From contig BQMF02000047.1 in the NCBI GenBank assembly GCA_027922465.2, positions 1,240,001 to 1,304,000 of the forward strand: a stretch of DNA of 64,000 bases, read 5' to 3'. A program made the position numbers and the translations under genes. Each line of letters begins with the position of its first letter. Position 1 is the stretch's first letter. The notes below the pieces were generated by a model. That model was not told the origin of the DNA. It ran no database searches and saw nothing but the letters and a program-made list of their open reading frames with translations. This DNA is from Turritopsis dohrnii (lineage: Eukaryota > Cnidaria > Hydrozoa > Anthoathecata > Oceaniidae). This document shows positions 42,506 through 55,785 of the stretch, piece after piece.

Positions 42506-45500
42506 CTAAAATTCAATAATCTTGTTAAGGATTGGTATGTTTATAATGTAGATTTGATATGGAAAAGCATTTTGGCTCATACACAAAAAGGGTACAAAAT
42601 TGCTTCTTATAGCAACACAAAGTTAGAAATTAATTTGTCTGATCTCTAAAAATGGAGGCCAAAACACTAAACACAACACGTTATAAATATTTTTTTGTCC
42701 CCGTCATTGTTCATCACTGCATACATGCATTACATTGTATAATTATTAGTGTATTGTACCTACATCATCAGATAAATTAACAATAATGGAGCCACACTTA
42801 TATTTAAGGTCAGGCAATGTTAGTCCTACATTAACAACGAAAACGTTCATCAGGAAAAACTTTCGGACACATTTTTGTTAGGCTCTCAAAGTATTAAAAT
42901 GCATATGATTCAGAATACAGTAGCAATTGGTTTTCTGCAAACAGCATTTCTGTGTTTGTTTGGGAGAATAGAAAATGCTCTGCGATAGTTGCAATCAATG
43001 CTAATGTTAAATGATGAAAAAGCCTGACAAGAACTCCATTGCAGAGTGCTTTTTTTTCTATTATTTTATCTAACAGGTTTTTGTGTAATACATCAGACAG
43101 GGTGAAAGCTAATGAAATTAAAAAGCCGCAGTGACATGCAGTGAATTCTATATTTTCAAAAACAAAATCGTTGTTCATTCAAGCTTTTGCAAGGTTTCTT
43201 TGAAACGAAGATCATCATATCAAGTACAACAATAAAAAACATAAAACTTTTAGTCTATGTTATATATCCGATTCGTCCATTAAATAGTCCTCTTTTCACA
43301 ACCATTGCCTTACAGGGATAGCTAGAAATTTTAGGGAAAATTAGCCAAGTTACACAACCTTATTCCTAGTTCTATTTTGTTTGCTAACATGTAGGTCTCC
43401 AAAACACACATAACTGACCAATATAATATCATAATCTTCCCCAGAACTCACCGTTTTTTGCATAACCTCAGCCTATTTAGCTTTATTTTATTTGAGGACA
43501 TTCGGGAAGGGTGCACTTCTTGCATAATTTAGCTCATTTTATATACTCAAAAGTTTGACCGCCAAAAGCCTTTCCGACAAATCTTGTTATTAAAATATTT
43601 TGTTGTCGCTTTAGTGACAGAAACATGTTGTGTTTAGAATACTTGCCTTGTCTTTTTTTTCGCCTTGTCTTTTTCACCATCCCTTCTACTACTATATCTA
43701 GCGCTGCATAAAATTTTGTGATCATTAAAAGTCAAAGTCTGCCGGTCATATGGCTATACTAGTCAAGTAAAACTTGAAACATGCAAAACATTCCATTTCA
43801 CTGTTATTGTGAAGGGAGCTGGGAACTAAGATGCTTTTTAATTTAATTGAATAACACGAAAACAAGTCCTGCTGGTACCCAAAAGCGGCTTTCATATACT
43901 TTCGTTAGGTGAATGAATTCATATAACGAAGGAAATTTCAAAATTACCTTAGCAACGGTGGCTGTTCTCCCTAGCAATAATCACTTAATACCTATGCTTC
44001 GTGCGACAAATTGCAACCATCAGACTTTACGGTGTAAACCTTGTGAAATGTGTCTGGCTTAGTGAGGGTAAGGGTCGGGCTTAGCCTCATTTGTTCAAAA
44101 AATATATTATATATTATATGTTAAATATATTAATTATTACTGTTTAAATGTATATATAATGGTTGCAATTTGTCACATGAACATACTCATATACCTAAAG
44201 TTATCCTTCGTTGTCAATTGAGCATGGAAACTGATAAGTTGAGCATGATCTAGTTCATTTATAAATAGTTGAGCATGTTTTTAAAGAGTACCTACATGCA
44301 CAATTAAAGGCGTGTCTTGCCTAACTCTGGAAGTGTTATAGCGAATGCTATCAATCAATCATCATAATTCACAAGACCTGATGGTCCTTTCGTTTCAATA
44401 AAAAATTAATTCTGACTGGTCAAGTTGATCAACCATTAGAAAAATACATGATCAATGTCTTATATTGCTGGTCATTGACCGCTGACCAGCCATTATTTAC
44501 AGTGCTGCATATCTATCTGACAAACATTAAACAACCAAATTCTATTATTTAACTCTCTCTATCAACATATATTATATACATGCCCAAGGACACAGAATTT
44601 CCAAAAGACCTCTCTGTGTTTTATCATCCAAAAAAATACCATTTTGGACATTAATCCCTTTAACAACTTTCTTTACATCCAAAGCATTTTTGTGAAAAAA
44701 ATAAGTAAATTGATTGCACAAAGGAAAGGATACTTTCAAGATTATTTCCACCACCAAACATTATTAAATATATACTAAACCTAGGAAAGAAATTGAAAGG
44801 AATTTTTTATGATGGTCATGGAATATGATAAACAAAATAAAAACAGAGTAAATAACATATTCAATAGCTTATTGACAGTTTTTCAGCATTAAAACATATT
44901 ATTCCTAGAGTTGCTGGACATAGCCTTGCCCTTTGTGTTTGAGACACATTATACTGCCTTTATAACAGCCACGACAAAGTGCATTCACAACTTTCTTCTG
45001 ATTTGAGAATGCAAGATTGAGAAATGTATTGTAAAATCGTGAAAGAAGTAATTATCAATCTGATTTAATTTGTAACTTAGGACTCTTTACTTTGTACATT
45101 CACGTTGATATAAATAAATTGTCCAGAACAAATCATATTACTTGTGTTTTTTCTATGAGCCTGAGAATATGTGAATAGAATTCATCAAGATACAGATGAA
45201 GCATATCTTAACCATTTGTTCGTTTGAATTATTCATCCGAATGTTTCCCGAAAATTTACTATTGCAATGTTTGGTATTGTTATGTTAATGATTTTAATAT
45301 ATATAATCGTTTAATCGATACAAGACACACAATAGCGCAATTTAATTTTACGACCATTATTGAAACTGATGCTAAATGTATCGCTAGAAAAACAGTACTC
45401 CTCCGAAAATGCAGAAATTGTTTGTTTTCTTCTTTCTTCATTTTCTGAAGAACTAAGCCGAAAGGGAAAATTTTAAAAAAGTAAAAAAGATCATCATCAT

Positions 45501-45575
45501 CATTCAATCGGATGTGTTCAAATAGGAGAGTTAAATAAAATTATCGAGGCACAATTCTTTATAATAAATCACGAT
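42506..45575. other. Gene-poor interval, probably CHMP1 intron 1
   Basis: No supported exon. An inverted pair GACAAATTGCAACC (44006-44019) and GGTTGCAATTTGTC (44161-44174) brackets a ~170-bp AT-rich hairpin. Because CHMP1 exon 1 must lie above 42505, some or all of this is intron. Confidence 0.5.
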
Positions 45576-46555
45576 TACCGTAAAGCGGGGTGACTTCGAT
45601 CAGCGGGGTGACTTCGATCAGTAAAAATAAACTGTTTAAACTCTGAAATTAAAGTGCGTTTTTCTTATTTCTTAAGATTTTCATTTAGATTCCCATTGTA
45701 AAATATCATCAGAATCGTCTTCAAGCGAAACAATTAATTTCTTCCGAAATTAACGACGAAAAACATCAAAATTTTCACCGCTCACATTGGTCATCGCTCT
45801 ACGTCGTATTCAAGAGTTTAGCCTGGACATTTTTGGTACATATGTGAAGTATAGAGGCTGAATGTAAAGAAAATTATAATATGTCTGAAAGAAATTCTGT
45901 TCTTCACCGCTATATTCTGTTTTTCTTTTCCTTATTCCTTTATTGATAATATCGTGTTTATGAAAACACGAAAAAACCGAATGTTTTATATTGCTATAAG
46001 TTACATGTTCGCAAGAACTTCGTGAAAAGTCGTCGTATCTCATGGGAGATTTAATGACTTACCGAAGAAATTTTAATAAGCGTGCTCTTTCCCCATGATG
46101 ATACATCTCAAAAATTGTGTTTGAGATACAATGAAATTTCAATGTTAATTTCGTTTCGTATTAACGAGGGTCACACATGTGTGAACGTCGTAAATATCTT
46201 TTGTTTTATTAACATTCGCTGATTTTTTACGGTCGAACATTTACCTCGGATGACAAATGGTGGTCTGTTGATATTGTAATAATGGCGCTTTAAAAACATT
46301 GTCAAATATAATTATAAGTAATTTGGCGCTTCTCATAAGCTGATCGAAGTCACCCCATAATCGATATTGTCGTTTTCTTGGAAAGATCAGGTTTTTTCTC
46401 TGAAATTACAACTTAAGTTAATGTGAAATTTTGCACTGAAATAGAAGAAATATGTAATGTAATGATTCCAAAGTTTCAGAAGTAATGATTCAGTATTTCG
46501 GAAGTTACTTTTAAAATGGTGGCAAAATTGATCGAAGTCACCCCGCTTTACGGTA
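45576..46555. mobile_element. 980-bp TA-flanked MITE with repeated subterminal motif
   Basis: TACCGTAAAGCGGGGTGACT starts at 45576 and its inverse ends at 46555. The 16-bp core GGGGTGACTTCGATCA occurs four times: twice in tandem at the left end, once inverted near 46345, once in the right TIR. TA duplications fit the Tc1/mariner or IS630 group. Frames inside are short and unrecognised. Confidence 0.8.
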
Positions 46556-48884
46556 TTTTTTAGCACTGAATTCTGGTCGAGTGGTCCTAACTGATGTATA
46601 TTTTACAGATAATATTGTAGCAAGGTATATTATACAACCACATTTATATAGCTGCAAACTAAAATCATAACATCTTAGATTAGAAAGTGACATAAAAGCA
46701 TCTAAATAAATTTTTTTGAAAAAGGTAAAAAAAAAGTTAGATGAGAGACTACATAAGTTAACATTTTGTTACTTGTATGTACAAATACGCAACAAAGTCT
46801 TCTCCAATTCTTTAAAACAAGTTTCAAAGAATTAGTCACAGAAAAACTGAACCTGTGTTTATAACAAATCTCATGTTTACATTTGCTTCTACACCACTTC
46901 TACACCATAATTTTATTCATTTTATTTACTCCACCATTTTGAATTATGCAGACTTCAGCAAATTACGTCATCGTCAATGATAATAATGTCCAGAAAGGAT
47001 GGTGTATGGCCACCAGGGCGGCAAGAACATTCGTCTAAAAATCTCGTTTTATTTACAGTGACATCAAATGTAGTGTCATCTTGTATGACGAGGAACTATG
47101 AAACATTTAAGTAGTTATAATACATTTATTTATAATTTGTTGTACAGAAAATGCCTTTATCTATTTAAAGAGGGCGTTTTAAAATGGCGGAATCCAAGAA
47201 AATCGGAAAAAATGAAAATCTGGTTTTCATTTTGAAGAACCTCAGCTGACGGACAAAAAGGATCGACCAAATGACTCAACAAACACAAAATGCATAGCTA
47301 TACTATACAGATTTGGCTTTTGAAAATTCATACCGGAACTGCTTCCATAAAGCTTGGAATTTATTTTATGACAATAATAGTTCGATTCGTAAGCTAAGAA
47401 AAGGATTTTTGTATGGTAAAAGTAATTCAACTCAAGCAAGTTCAAAACAGTTAGAGAAGTGATAGAACAATAATAAGTTAGCATTATTTCTCCTTTAGCC
47501 TCATAGAATTTCAGTTCTATTGATTGATATACGTACCGGCTGGCCAAAATAAGGTACTACTAGTCTCGATGCTGTTATTGTGACTCGAAAATTAAGTACG
47601 GCAGCTGGCCAGAATAAAGTACGGCTGACCTTGAATTAGTTACTGTGACTTGAAAATTAGTATCGCTGGCAACAGTTAAATACCACTGCTGGTCAGAATA
47701 AGGTATATACGTCTGACCTTGAATCTGATACTTTGATTCGAAAATTAAGTAATGCCAATAAGTTATTAAGTATTTATTAGGGTTACCAGGGGGTAATACA
47801 GAAAAAAATTTTGGACGTTGGTATCTGCCAATCTTTGCATTATTTGCATTATTTTTACATTATTTGGTAGGCAGGTTCGTTGTCAATTTTCTGACATTAA
47901 CAATAACATTGATATGTTACTGCTGTTATGCTGTTTTGTGATGAGTTATTTGCAAGTGAACATTCGTTTTTGGGTGACAATTTTTTACACCCAAAAGCAG
48001 TTATCGATGTCAAAATCAGTCTGTATTAGCCCTTGATTACAATAAGCTAAGTATTATTAGCCAATCAAATCATTGTTTCGATGAAGAAGCTTGTTTTTTT
48101 ATTTTTTTTATTTTTTTTTTTATTTTTTTGAATGATAGCCTCTTCAGTTTCTTTAGGTACTGTTATCAATGAGGGTCCTGTGAAGGAGGTCCTAGAGCAT
48201 TTAAAGCCCCCAATGTATAGTGGTAAATAACTGCAGTTGTGAAAATAGCAAGGAATTTATTGCCATTGCTACTCCGGCTCAGTTCAATGTCTCTATTATT
48301 TTTTGCTGACAAAGCTATATATCATTAGTAATTCGATACCTGTAGGTGTTTGCCACTACACATACAAAATTTTAGCAGTGTATCACTAATATTTCTTGAT
48401 TTATTTACACATTTGTATTCAGCAATTTCTTTTTTAACATTGTGATGTCACGTTGCCATGGCGATCAAGTTTTGAGCAAAAATTTTAAATGGCAATATCT
48501 CGGGATTAAAAATGATTTATTGAAAATTCAAAAACTGACTTTCATCATTTTTAAAATTCTTCCAAATGGTACAAAATGTTACAATTTTGATTTCTTTGAA
48601 TTTCGGATTTCTTTTGTTATAGAACAACAGTCTTGTTATAAAACAATAGAGCTCGCGAAATTCGCGAAATTAAATTCCCCTAAGGTACAAATGTATCTAT
48701 ATTTTGTCTCTATTGTTTAGTCTTACCACTTATTATTGCATATTTAGTTGGTTTATTCTTTTCTATTGTTCCTTCTCAATGTCATGTAATGTGTTGTTTT
48801 TTTGTTGTTGTTGTTTTTTAGCTATTTGCAATACCACACTTTTTTTTGCCCTTTGGGAAATTAATGATTATACGGATTATCAAA
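46556..48884. other. Gene-poor interval
   Basis: No supported gene. It includes the tandem repeat at 47533-47760, a T-rich tract (48086-48130) and the dispersed block at 48181-48211 shared with 6936-6966. Confidence 0.5.
47533..47760. repeat. Degenerate tandem repeat, three ~70-bp units
   Basis: Each unit contains GCTGG(C/T)CA(A/G)AATAA(A/G)GTA, then a TCTCGATG/CCTTGAAT segment and ACT(C/T)GAAAATTA. The third unit is preceded by about 20 extra bases. No coding frame spans it. Confidence 0.65.
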
Positions 48885-49382
48885 TACCGTATTTCCTCTT
48901 TTTAGCGCCCCCCTCTAATAAGCGCCCCTGTTAATCCAAAAATAATTTTATAAGCGCCCCCCTCTAATAAGCGCCCGGGCGCTTATTAGAGTTACAATGT
49001 TAGAGTCAAAATCCTAGATAAGCGCCCAGGCGCTTATTAGAAACTAGCCAAAACAATCAGCCAACTGTTTGTAGATCTTTTCAACAAGACATGGAAGATG
49101 ATCCAAACATTCTAATAGACTCCGATTAAGAAGAAGATGACAACATAGATATAGAGTTGGAAAACATTACATGAACCATACTTGATATTTCTTCTGTTTT
49201 CTGTACATAGTTTTTATAGAAAATAATAAAAGTGGAAATAAGTATTTATTTTTAACACCTCTCACAATTTTTTGTAGGGGTTTTTTGAAATAATTTTATA
49301 AGCGCCCCCCTCCAATAAGCGCCCTCCTAATTTTCGAAAAAATTTTATAAGCGCCCGGGCGCTTAATAGAGGAAATACGGTA
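48885..49382. mobile_element. 498-bp MITE built of GCGCCC palindromes
   Basis: TACCGTATTTCCTCTTTTTA at the left; the right end is its inverse (AGAGGAAATACGGTA, 49368-49382). Inside, AATAAGCGCCC, AAGCGCCCGGGCGCTTATTA and variants recur at least eight times in both orientations, so the whole element can fold. TA flanks as in the neighbouring 45576-46555 element. The arrays are probably transposase-binding sites (inference). Confidence 0.8.
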
Positions 49383-51368
49383 CGTGATTATCAAATTTAA
49401 TCAAAGAATCTCGCAGGAATATTTTGTTCGGCTTTTTTGTCCATTTTTCAAAGATTTTTACGAGCACCGCTTCCAGTTTTTGTCTGTAACTTTTTTTCTA
49501 CTCAATCAAATATATAAGAAAAGTGATACACCAAAATATAGGTAAAGTAACTATCTTTCATAATAATCCAATCGAAAGATATTTTTTGTGAAACATCGGT
49601 ACTTTTTTTTGACTCACCCGGTGTAGTATTTTCAAGTATTTTACTTTACTTTACCAATTTATTTAATGTTGGTTTTACAATAGTAAGATAACTAATCTAC
49701 ACCAACTAAAATGAAACATAAAGGGACAATATGAATAATAGAAAAATATGACAATATTATAACCTGCAAATATTACAGGCGCAAAGTTTAAGTTGTATGG
49801 GGTTTTTTTTCAGCTGTGAAAGACAGATGTGTATATGTAAATTTTGAGCAAGTCATTTTTCATTGTTTTTACTCACCTTTACTTTATTGGGATACTCAGG
49901 CATTCAAGTTCTCATTTTCACACTATGATGTATTCATCTATTCAGCTATTGTATGTATCACGCTTTTGTCTGAGGTGTTTCCCATTTAATTACATTACAT
50001 GTTACATTAGCGGCCATTGATCAGTTTAACCCACCGCAGTAAAGCTCAGGTTTCCCTTTTTCTAAAAAAAACTGCCCTTTGGATGTTCATAATGTGCCCT
50101 TTTTCCTTCTGCCGGACGCTGCCCTTCCATTCTAGATTAGATCCTGATCATACTCTTTTAACTTTATTTCTAGCTGTCAAAGATACATTTCTCACTGACA
50201 TGTAAAATAATCTCATATGTAACCTTATGTTTAGCCTTCACAAACCAGTCCAAAAATATTGTGAAAATATAATATTATAGATCATTATATACTATAAATC
50301 ATGTACTCTAAAATTGAGAAAAAGGACATACTTCGCTTGATTTTTTAAGGCAAATATGGTATGACACTCAAAAGCAAGTTTACTTTCACTATAAAACCAA
50401 AACTTCAGAGATAAAAATTTAAAATATTGGAAACTAATGAAACACCAAACCGATAGTATTTCTTGACACCTTTGTACTTATGATTACTTTCATTTCCAGT
50501 CTAATTTTGACTTTGGCATTAGCATCACCATCCATTTTGAGTAACCATAAATAGCAAATCATGAGCGAATATATCATTACTGTTTCTTGTACATAAGTGG
50601 AAAGAAGTATTATGTGCACTTTTCAAAGTCCTGCTTTCAATTTCTACACACAGTTTAGAAATATTTCAAAAATGTTTAAATATTTAAAGGGTCCAAAATG
50701 ATATTTCAAGGGATGAAAGAACTTGCAAAATTGTTAAAGAACTATATTTACAGTTTTTGGAAATTATGTTTCCTTGGGCAAAGCATAATTATGATGTAAA
50801 GATAGTATTTTTTAAGTGTGTGTAACTTCTGAATTAGTAAATACCATGACTTCATCCTTCTATCAATCAACTCAGAGTGGAAGCCCTTACTCCATAGTAA
50901 CTTACAAAGATATGACATTAATCATATCTAAAGTTATTGCAATGAGAAGTGTTAGCTACTATCTTATTATGTCATAATATGCAATCATAAATTTGATATA
51001 AACGTTTTAAAAACGAAATATCTCAAAAACTATAAATAATTACGAAATACTGAAAAGAGACTTGTTAAACAACTTGTTGAGCTCTATCATATTTGTAAAC
51101 AAAACATTCTGGATGTTAGAATCCCTTTAAATTATTAATTTCTTTCTATCTACATGTCCACCATCTTTAGTTATAGTTTTGGTTTTTTAGTGTTCTCTAC
51201 ATTTCAAGTTGGTTACCACTATTCCACTATTTCCACTACTCGACTGTTTTTTTGTCTTTCACTATGTTTTTGTCCCTTTTTTTATATATTTTCTTTCATT
51301 TTATTGTCACCTTTAGTAATAATACGTTCTGGTATGGTTATAGGTATAATATAAAAAATCGTTTCAAG
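49383..51368. other. Intergenic, upstream of the cystatin gene
   Basis: No supported gene. A GT-flanked minus-strand ATGGATG at 50529-50535 would fit in phase as CHMP1 exon 1 but is too short to support. The right part should hold the cystatin promoter. Confidence 0.45.
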
Positions 51369-54300
51369 ATGATGTGTGGAGGGAAAAGCGAGAACAAACC
51401 AGCTACTGAAGAAATTCAGAAGATTATCGAAACAGTAACGATTCATTTTTTTTTTCTTTTTTGTCTTTCTATTTTTGCACCAGCTGCCGTTATTATAGTT
51501 TCTAGTTATATGTCGAATTCACACTGATCATTGATCACTAACAACGTGGTTATTCATTGGAAGAAGGATCTAAGTATAATGCCAGGGGCGGACGCAGCAT
51601 TATTTTATAGGTACAGCTCAACCTTGTGGATTCCAATAAGAATTCCGATTCCCCGATTTTTCTCGGAATAACCCGATTTACGGACAAATGCATCCCGGGA
51701 GATCAACGTTCATTTCCAGTTAGCTACTTTGAACCCCCAACACCAAAATTAGCCTACATTAAACATTTTAACCAAAGGTGGATAGAAGAATAGAAGCTGA
51801 ATACAATAGTTTTTTTTTAGATTAACACAGCATATACATAACAAAATAATTACAGTATTATATTAACTGCATTATTATATTAGATGTCTGAAATACCAAA
51901 CACACTGCACGATTACACATTTCTTTCGTTGCATGAAGAATTTACTAGCATTCTCATTTTCAAAAGCAAATTTATTTCACCCAAGCAAAATGGAGCACAA
52001 AATTGAACTAAGAGGCTAAAAAACAGTATATTTGAAAAATATAACGAAAATTGGCACCACAAATTTTGTCAAAACTGACTAAGAATGCAGTTTTCCTATA
52101 AATTCATGGTGCTATTGCAAGTTATAATTTTCCGCCCTCTATGTTGATTTTCGTCCTGCACTCCTCCTTGACTTCTTAATCTTCTCAACATCCTTTGACA
52201 CCTTTCCACACCTCATTAAATCTAGGTCGACCTGTTGATGTTTGTGCTAAAAAAGACAAAAGGTGAACAAATTTAAAATTAAAATATTTTATATATATAT
52301 GGTGAATTAGAATTAGTATGAAGTCTCCCACCATTTATTTTTTTTAAAATACATAAATGAAATAATATGTTCTCATAGAATATACAGTGAATATATAGTC
52401 AAGACATACCAAAACAGAACTGTCCACATAAAATAATTCTTCCTATTCTACTTGTTGGTTTTCAGTGGACAAACGACCACACTCCACAAAACAAAATCTT
52501 CTCTTAAGACAAAGGCTTCTAGTAGAATCATAACAGGCTTTATCATCAAGTATAGGAAAAAAACTGTTTCTCTTTATTTCGTCTAAAATCTGGTTAGATA
52601 TCAAATTCCCACACTGATTCAGATCACTTGGAAATGCAAGTAGTATTCTTTTTCTAGATAATTCCAAATCACATCTACACAATTTGACGCAAACTTATAT
52701 CCATTGAATTCTACTATTTGTTTCATTCAATTATCAATATGACATGCATGGAATAAAACTACCAGAACATAAGGACCTTGTCAACACATGAAACATTTGG
52801 GGAATTTTAAAACCAACAGAATAAGCATCTAGCCATGTTTTGTCTTTTTCGAGCTCAAAAACATTATGATTTTATATCCTGGGGAGAAGCTGCAGAGGAC
52901 GTGTCAATATGGGTTGTAACATCATCATCCAATAATGCTAATTCTCCATGGCTTTCCTTAGCTTTGTCTGTAGAAGAAGATAAACTCAATTGGCATGTTG
53001 AAAATATATCATGAGAAATTTGTTCAATCTTATCTTTTTATCCTCAAAGTGGGTGCATAATGGGTGCATGACTTATGTATGAATGGTGAAAGTCCCAACA
53101 AACACAAGACAGAACACCAATATTGTTCCTCGCAAATTTGCATTGCTTGTTCCTCAAACCCTCATAAACTCACTACTGAATGTTTTCCAAATACAGCTAG
53201 CAACACATAGCAATACAAATGCTCATCATCAGTGAAAAATCTCAAAATAATTGCATTATATATCTAATTAAATTAAATATCACAAAATAAAGTTAATGTA
53301 TACATGCAAACTCTGTAGTTTTTGATCACCGCCAAAAGGTACCATGTTTAAAAGACATAATAAGTTTGTGTAATAATCAAGTCCAACGACTCTTAGTAAA
53401 ATCCCAACCAGAGTTTAGCAAGGCAAAAAATAATAAATGAAAAGAAGCCCCACATAGAAATTCTTCAAAATTTCTAAAATTTTGTTTTTCGTCAAAGTTA
53501 CAAATATAAAAAGCCATGCATGTCAATGAAAATAAAAAAAACAAATATTGAATCCACATTCACATAACTTTCATAAGCTTTTTTGTTGTTGTGTTGTTTC
53601 GGTCATTAAATGAATTTGAATTAAAAACAAACTAACACTTACGTTTACAAAGTAAAATATAAAGAAAAACATAAACTTACTTTAAAGCAATGACTGTGCA
53701 TCCAACATGATGTCTCCTACCACACTATGTTCTGCATTTCTCTCAGCTGTAAAGTACTTTTTCAAGGCTTTACCTACCAGATTCATGCGCTCATTGAAAC
53801 ACAAAAACCTTTCTTCATCAGTATGGGTAAATTTAAATATTCTGTTGTCATGTTATCGTTGAGAATAAGCGTCTCAAAAACTCTTTCTCTATGTATCATG
53901 TCCGATCCAGACAAATTGAGAAAGAGGTTCATAGGATGATGCACATGTGTGAGTTTTGAGCCGTATTTGCCTACTCTACCGACAACCGAAAGATTTAAAG
54001 CCTAAGGATTTGTTCTGATACGTATTATCGTTTTGTGTACTTTTGGCACAACAGCCGCACTTTCAAAACAAATGGAAAACCGAAAGAAGTACCATGAAGC
54101 TGGGATTAGGGGTATAGGTGTCCAACTACCGTAAAATCGGGACTTGAGCAGTAACTTTGAGCCGTATCGAAGAGCTGCAATACGGCTCAAAACTGTTAGT
54201 TATAACCCCTATCATCATTGATCAAAAGGAGCCGATTTTTGAGCCGTAAAGAAGAACAATACAGCAGTGGGGTTTGCAGTTATAGCTTACCTAAAATTTG

Positions 54301-55785
54301 CGAGTCAAATGGGGCGCCAACAAATAATGCGCTAATGCATAAAAAACCTATTCGATTGATTTTCAAACGTCGCCGTTATCGCGTGATTACGACACGGCGT
54401 CAAGAATAGACAAATAGACAAAGAAGCACGACAGTAGATCAGTTTTCGTAATCATTCTCTTGACTAAAGTTTGCTACGGCTTGAGCCGTATGAGCCGTAC
54501 CCTGCGTCCGCCCCTGAATGCATACAAGAAGAAGAAGAAGAACTGGAAATTCACACTTGAACATTAATGCTAAAGTGCTCTTGAATGAAGCAATAAACAA
54601 AAAACACACTTTTTATAAGAACATTTTATGAAAACACGAGCTTCAGATTTGGCCAAAAAATAAGAACAACCTGAGGCTCAAATCATTGTTTCAAAAATTT
54701 AAAACAGCCTGAGTGAATTTTCTTGTAAAGTAAGAACAATTCATGATGCAAATTCTCTTGCAATTCTCTCACAAGCTGCCGATAAATAGTTTAGAAGTGT
54801 ATTGTTTTCACTTGTGACTGTTTTCTAAGTAATAGTAAATGTGCGAAATATATTAATGATAGCAGGACCTACTAAAAAACTTGTGCAATCATTATGTTTA
54901 TACTGACTATACCCATCCCCGCAGTTACAATTCATAACCTAAAATATTCATTCCTAATTGTCACACATGTCCCACAATAATAGTTTTGTTAAATCTAATC
55001 TGGGAAACTCTAGAATTGTTTCTGACACAAGCCTCCTTTACAATCAAAATGTATATGAATCAAAAATCATATAGCAATGAATATATCATTCCATGGATCA
55101 TTCCCTCTTTTCTCCCACTGCTCTTGCAGCAATGTTTTGCTTCTCTGCATATGTCAGTTGTTGTCTCAATCGAACAAAAATATATACAAGGTTAATACTT
55201 GACCGGTTAATTTGCAACCACTTTGATAACCAAATTCCTATTAATTCTGAGCACCTATTAGAAAATTTGTTGTTAAGATCTGTAAAGAAGATATGCTATG
55301 GAAATATTTTATTTTTCAAATTTTCTACTTATCCTAGGTGAAAGATCAAGTGCAAGCGAAAACAAACGTGGCGCTCGATCCATATATGGCGGTCTCATAC
55401 TCCACGCAAGTTGTAGCTGGAACAAATTTTTTCATCAAGGTAAATTTTTTTTTTTTGTAAAAGACATAAAGGATATTTGTTTGTTTGTTTTTTTCAGTAC
55501 ATTGAAAATTAATGATAACAAATTTTATCTTAATTTTGATGTGATTCTGATCTTTGTTGATAGTATCGAATATATTTAAAGAATGTTGGAAAAAATTAAA
55601 CTATTCTCATAAGCAATCGAACTTCAATCTAACTGATATTGTTTTGATTTTACCAGGTGAAAGTCGCTGATGACAAATTCCTTCATTTGCGAGTATTTCG
55701 TCCCCTGCCACCTAATCAAGACAAGTTGGAAGTACATAGCTTGCAAGAAAATAAAACCGAAAGCGATGTGCTAGAATATTTCTGA
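51369..55785 (+). CDS. Stefin-type cystatin (cysteine protease inhibitor)
   Basis: Three exons, 51369-51434, 55338-55439 and 55657-55785, giving 98 residues, the usual stefin length. It starts MMCGGKSENKPATEEI, matching the stefin N-terminus that inserts into the protease cleft; the Gly pair at 4-5 corresponds to the conserved Gly. The first hairpin loop QVVAG (45-49) is perfect and is followed by TNFFIK, then VADDKFLHLRVF and the second hairpin loop region RPLPPNQDK. No signal peptide, so cytosolic inhibitor of cathepsin-type papain-family proteases. Intron 1 is about 3.9 kb and contains a hAT-like element; intron 2 is 217 bp. Splice sites are ACA|GTAACG/CCTAG|GTG and AAG|GTAAAT/ACCAG|GTG. 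Closest to cystatin A/B; I do not choose between them. Confidence 0.93.
51583..54516. mobile_element. 2.9-kb hAT-like element in the cystatin intron
   Basis: CAGGGGCGGACGCAG (51583) is exactly inverted at the right end (CTGCGTCCGCCCCTG, ending 54516). AATGC sits immediately outside both ends (51578-51582, 54517-54521), a 5-bp direct repeat. CAGGGG termini are typical of hAT; a 5-bp duplication departs from the usual 8 bp and suggests a hAT5-like subgroup (inference). Subterminal TGAGCCGTA-type motifs recur at least six times between 53957 and 54500, and TACAGCTC at 51611 is a weaker left-side counterpart. No transposase frame is recognisable, so it is non-autonomous or decayed. Confidence 0.75.
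54606..54800. repeat. Partial copy of the TTGTTCTTAT-family MITE
   Basis: AGAACAACCTGAGGCTCAAA and neighbouring blocks match the inverse of 33780-33960 inside FIGNL1 intron 15. The right TIR is missing, so this is a fragment. Confidence 0.6.

Noticed and set aside
50529..50535. ATGGATG followed by GT as CHMP1 exon 1 (minus strand)
   Set aside because: Phase fits and would give a plausible first few residues, but seven bases cannot be supported without cDNA and the intron would be 8 kb.
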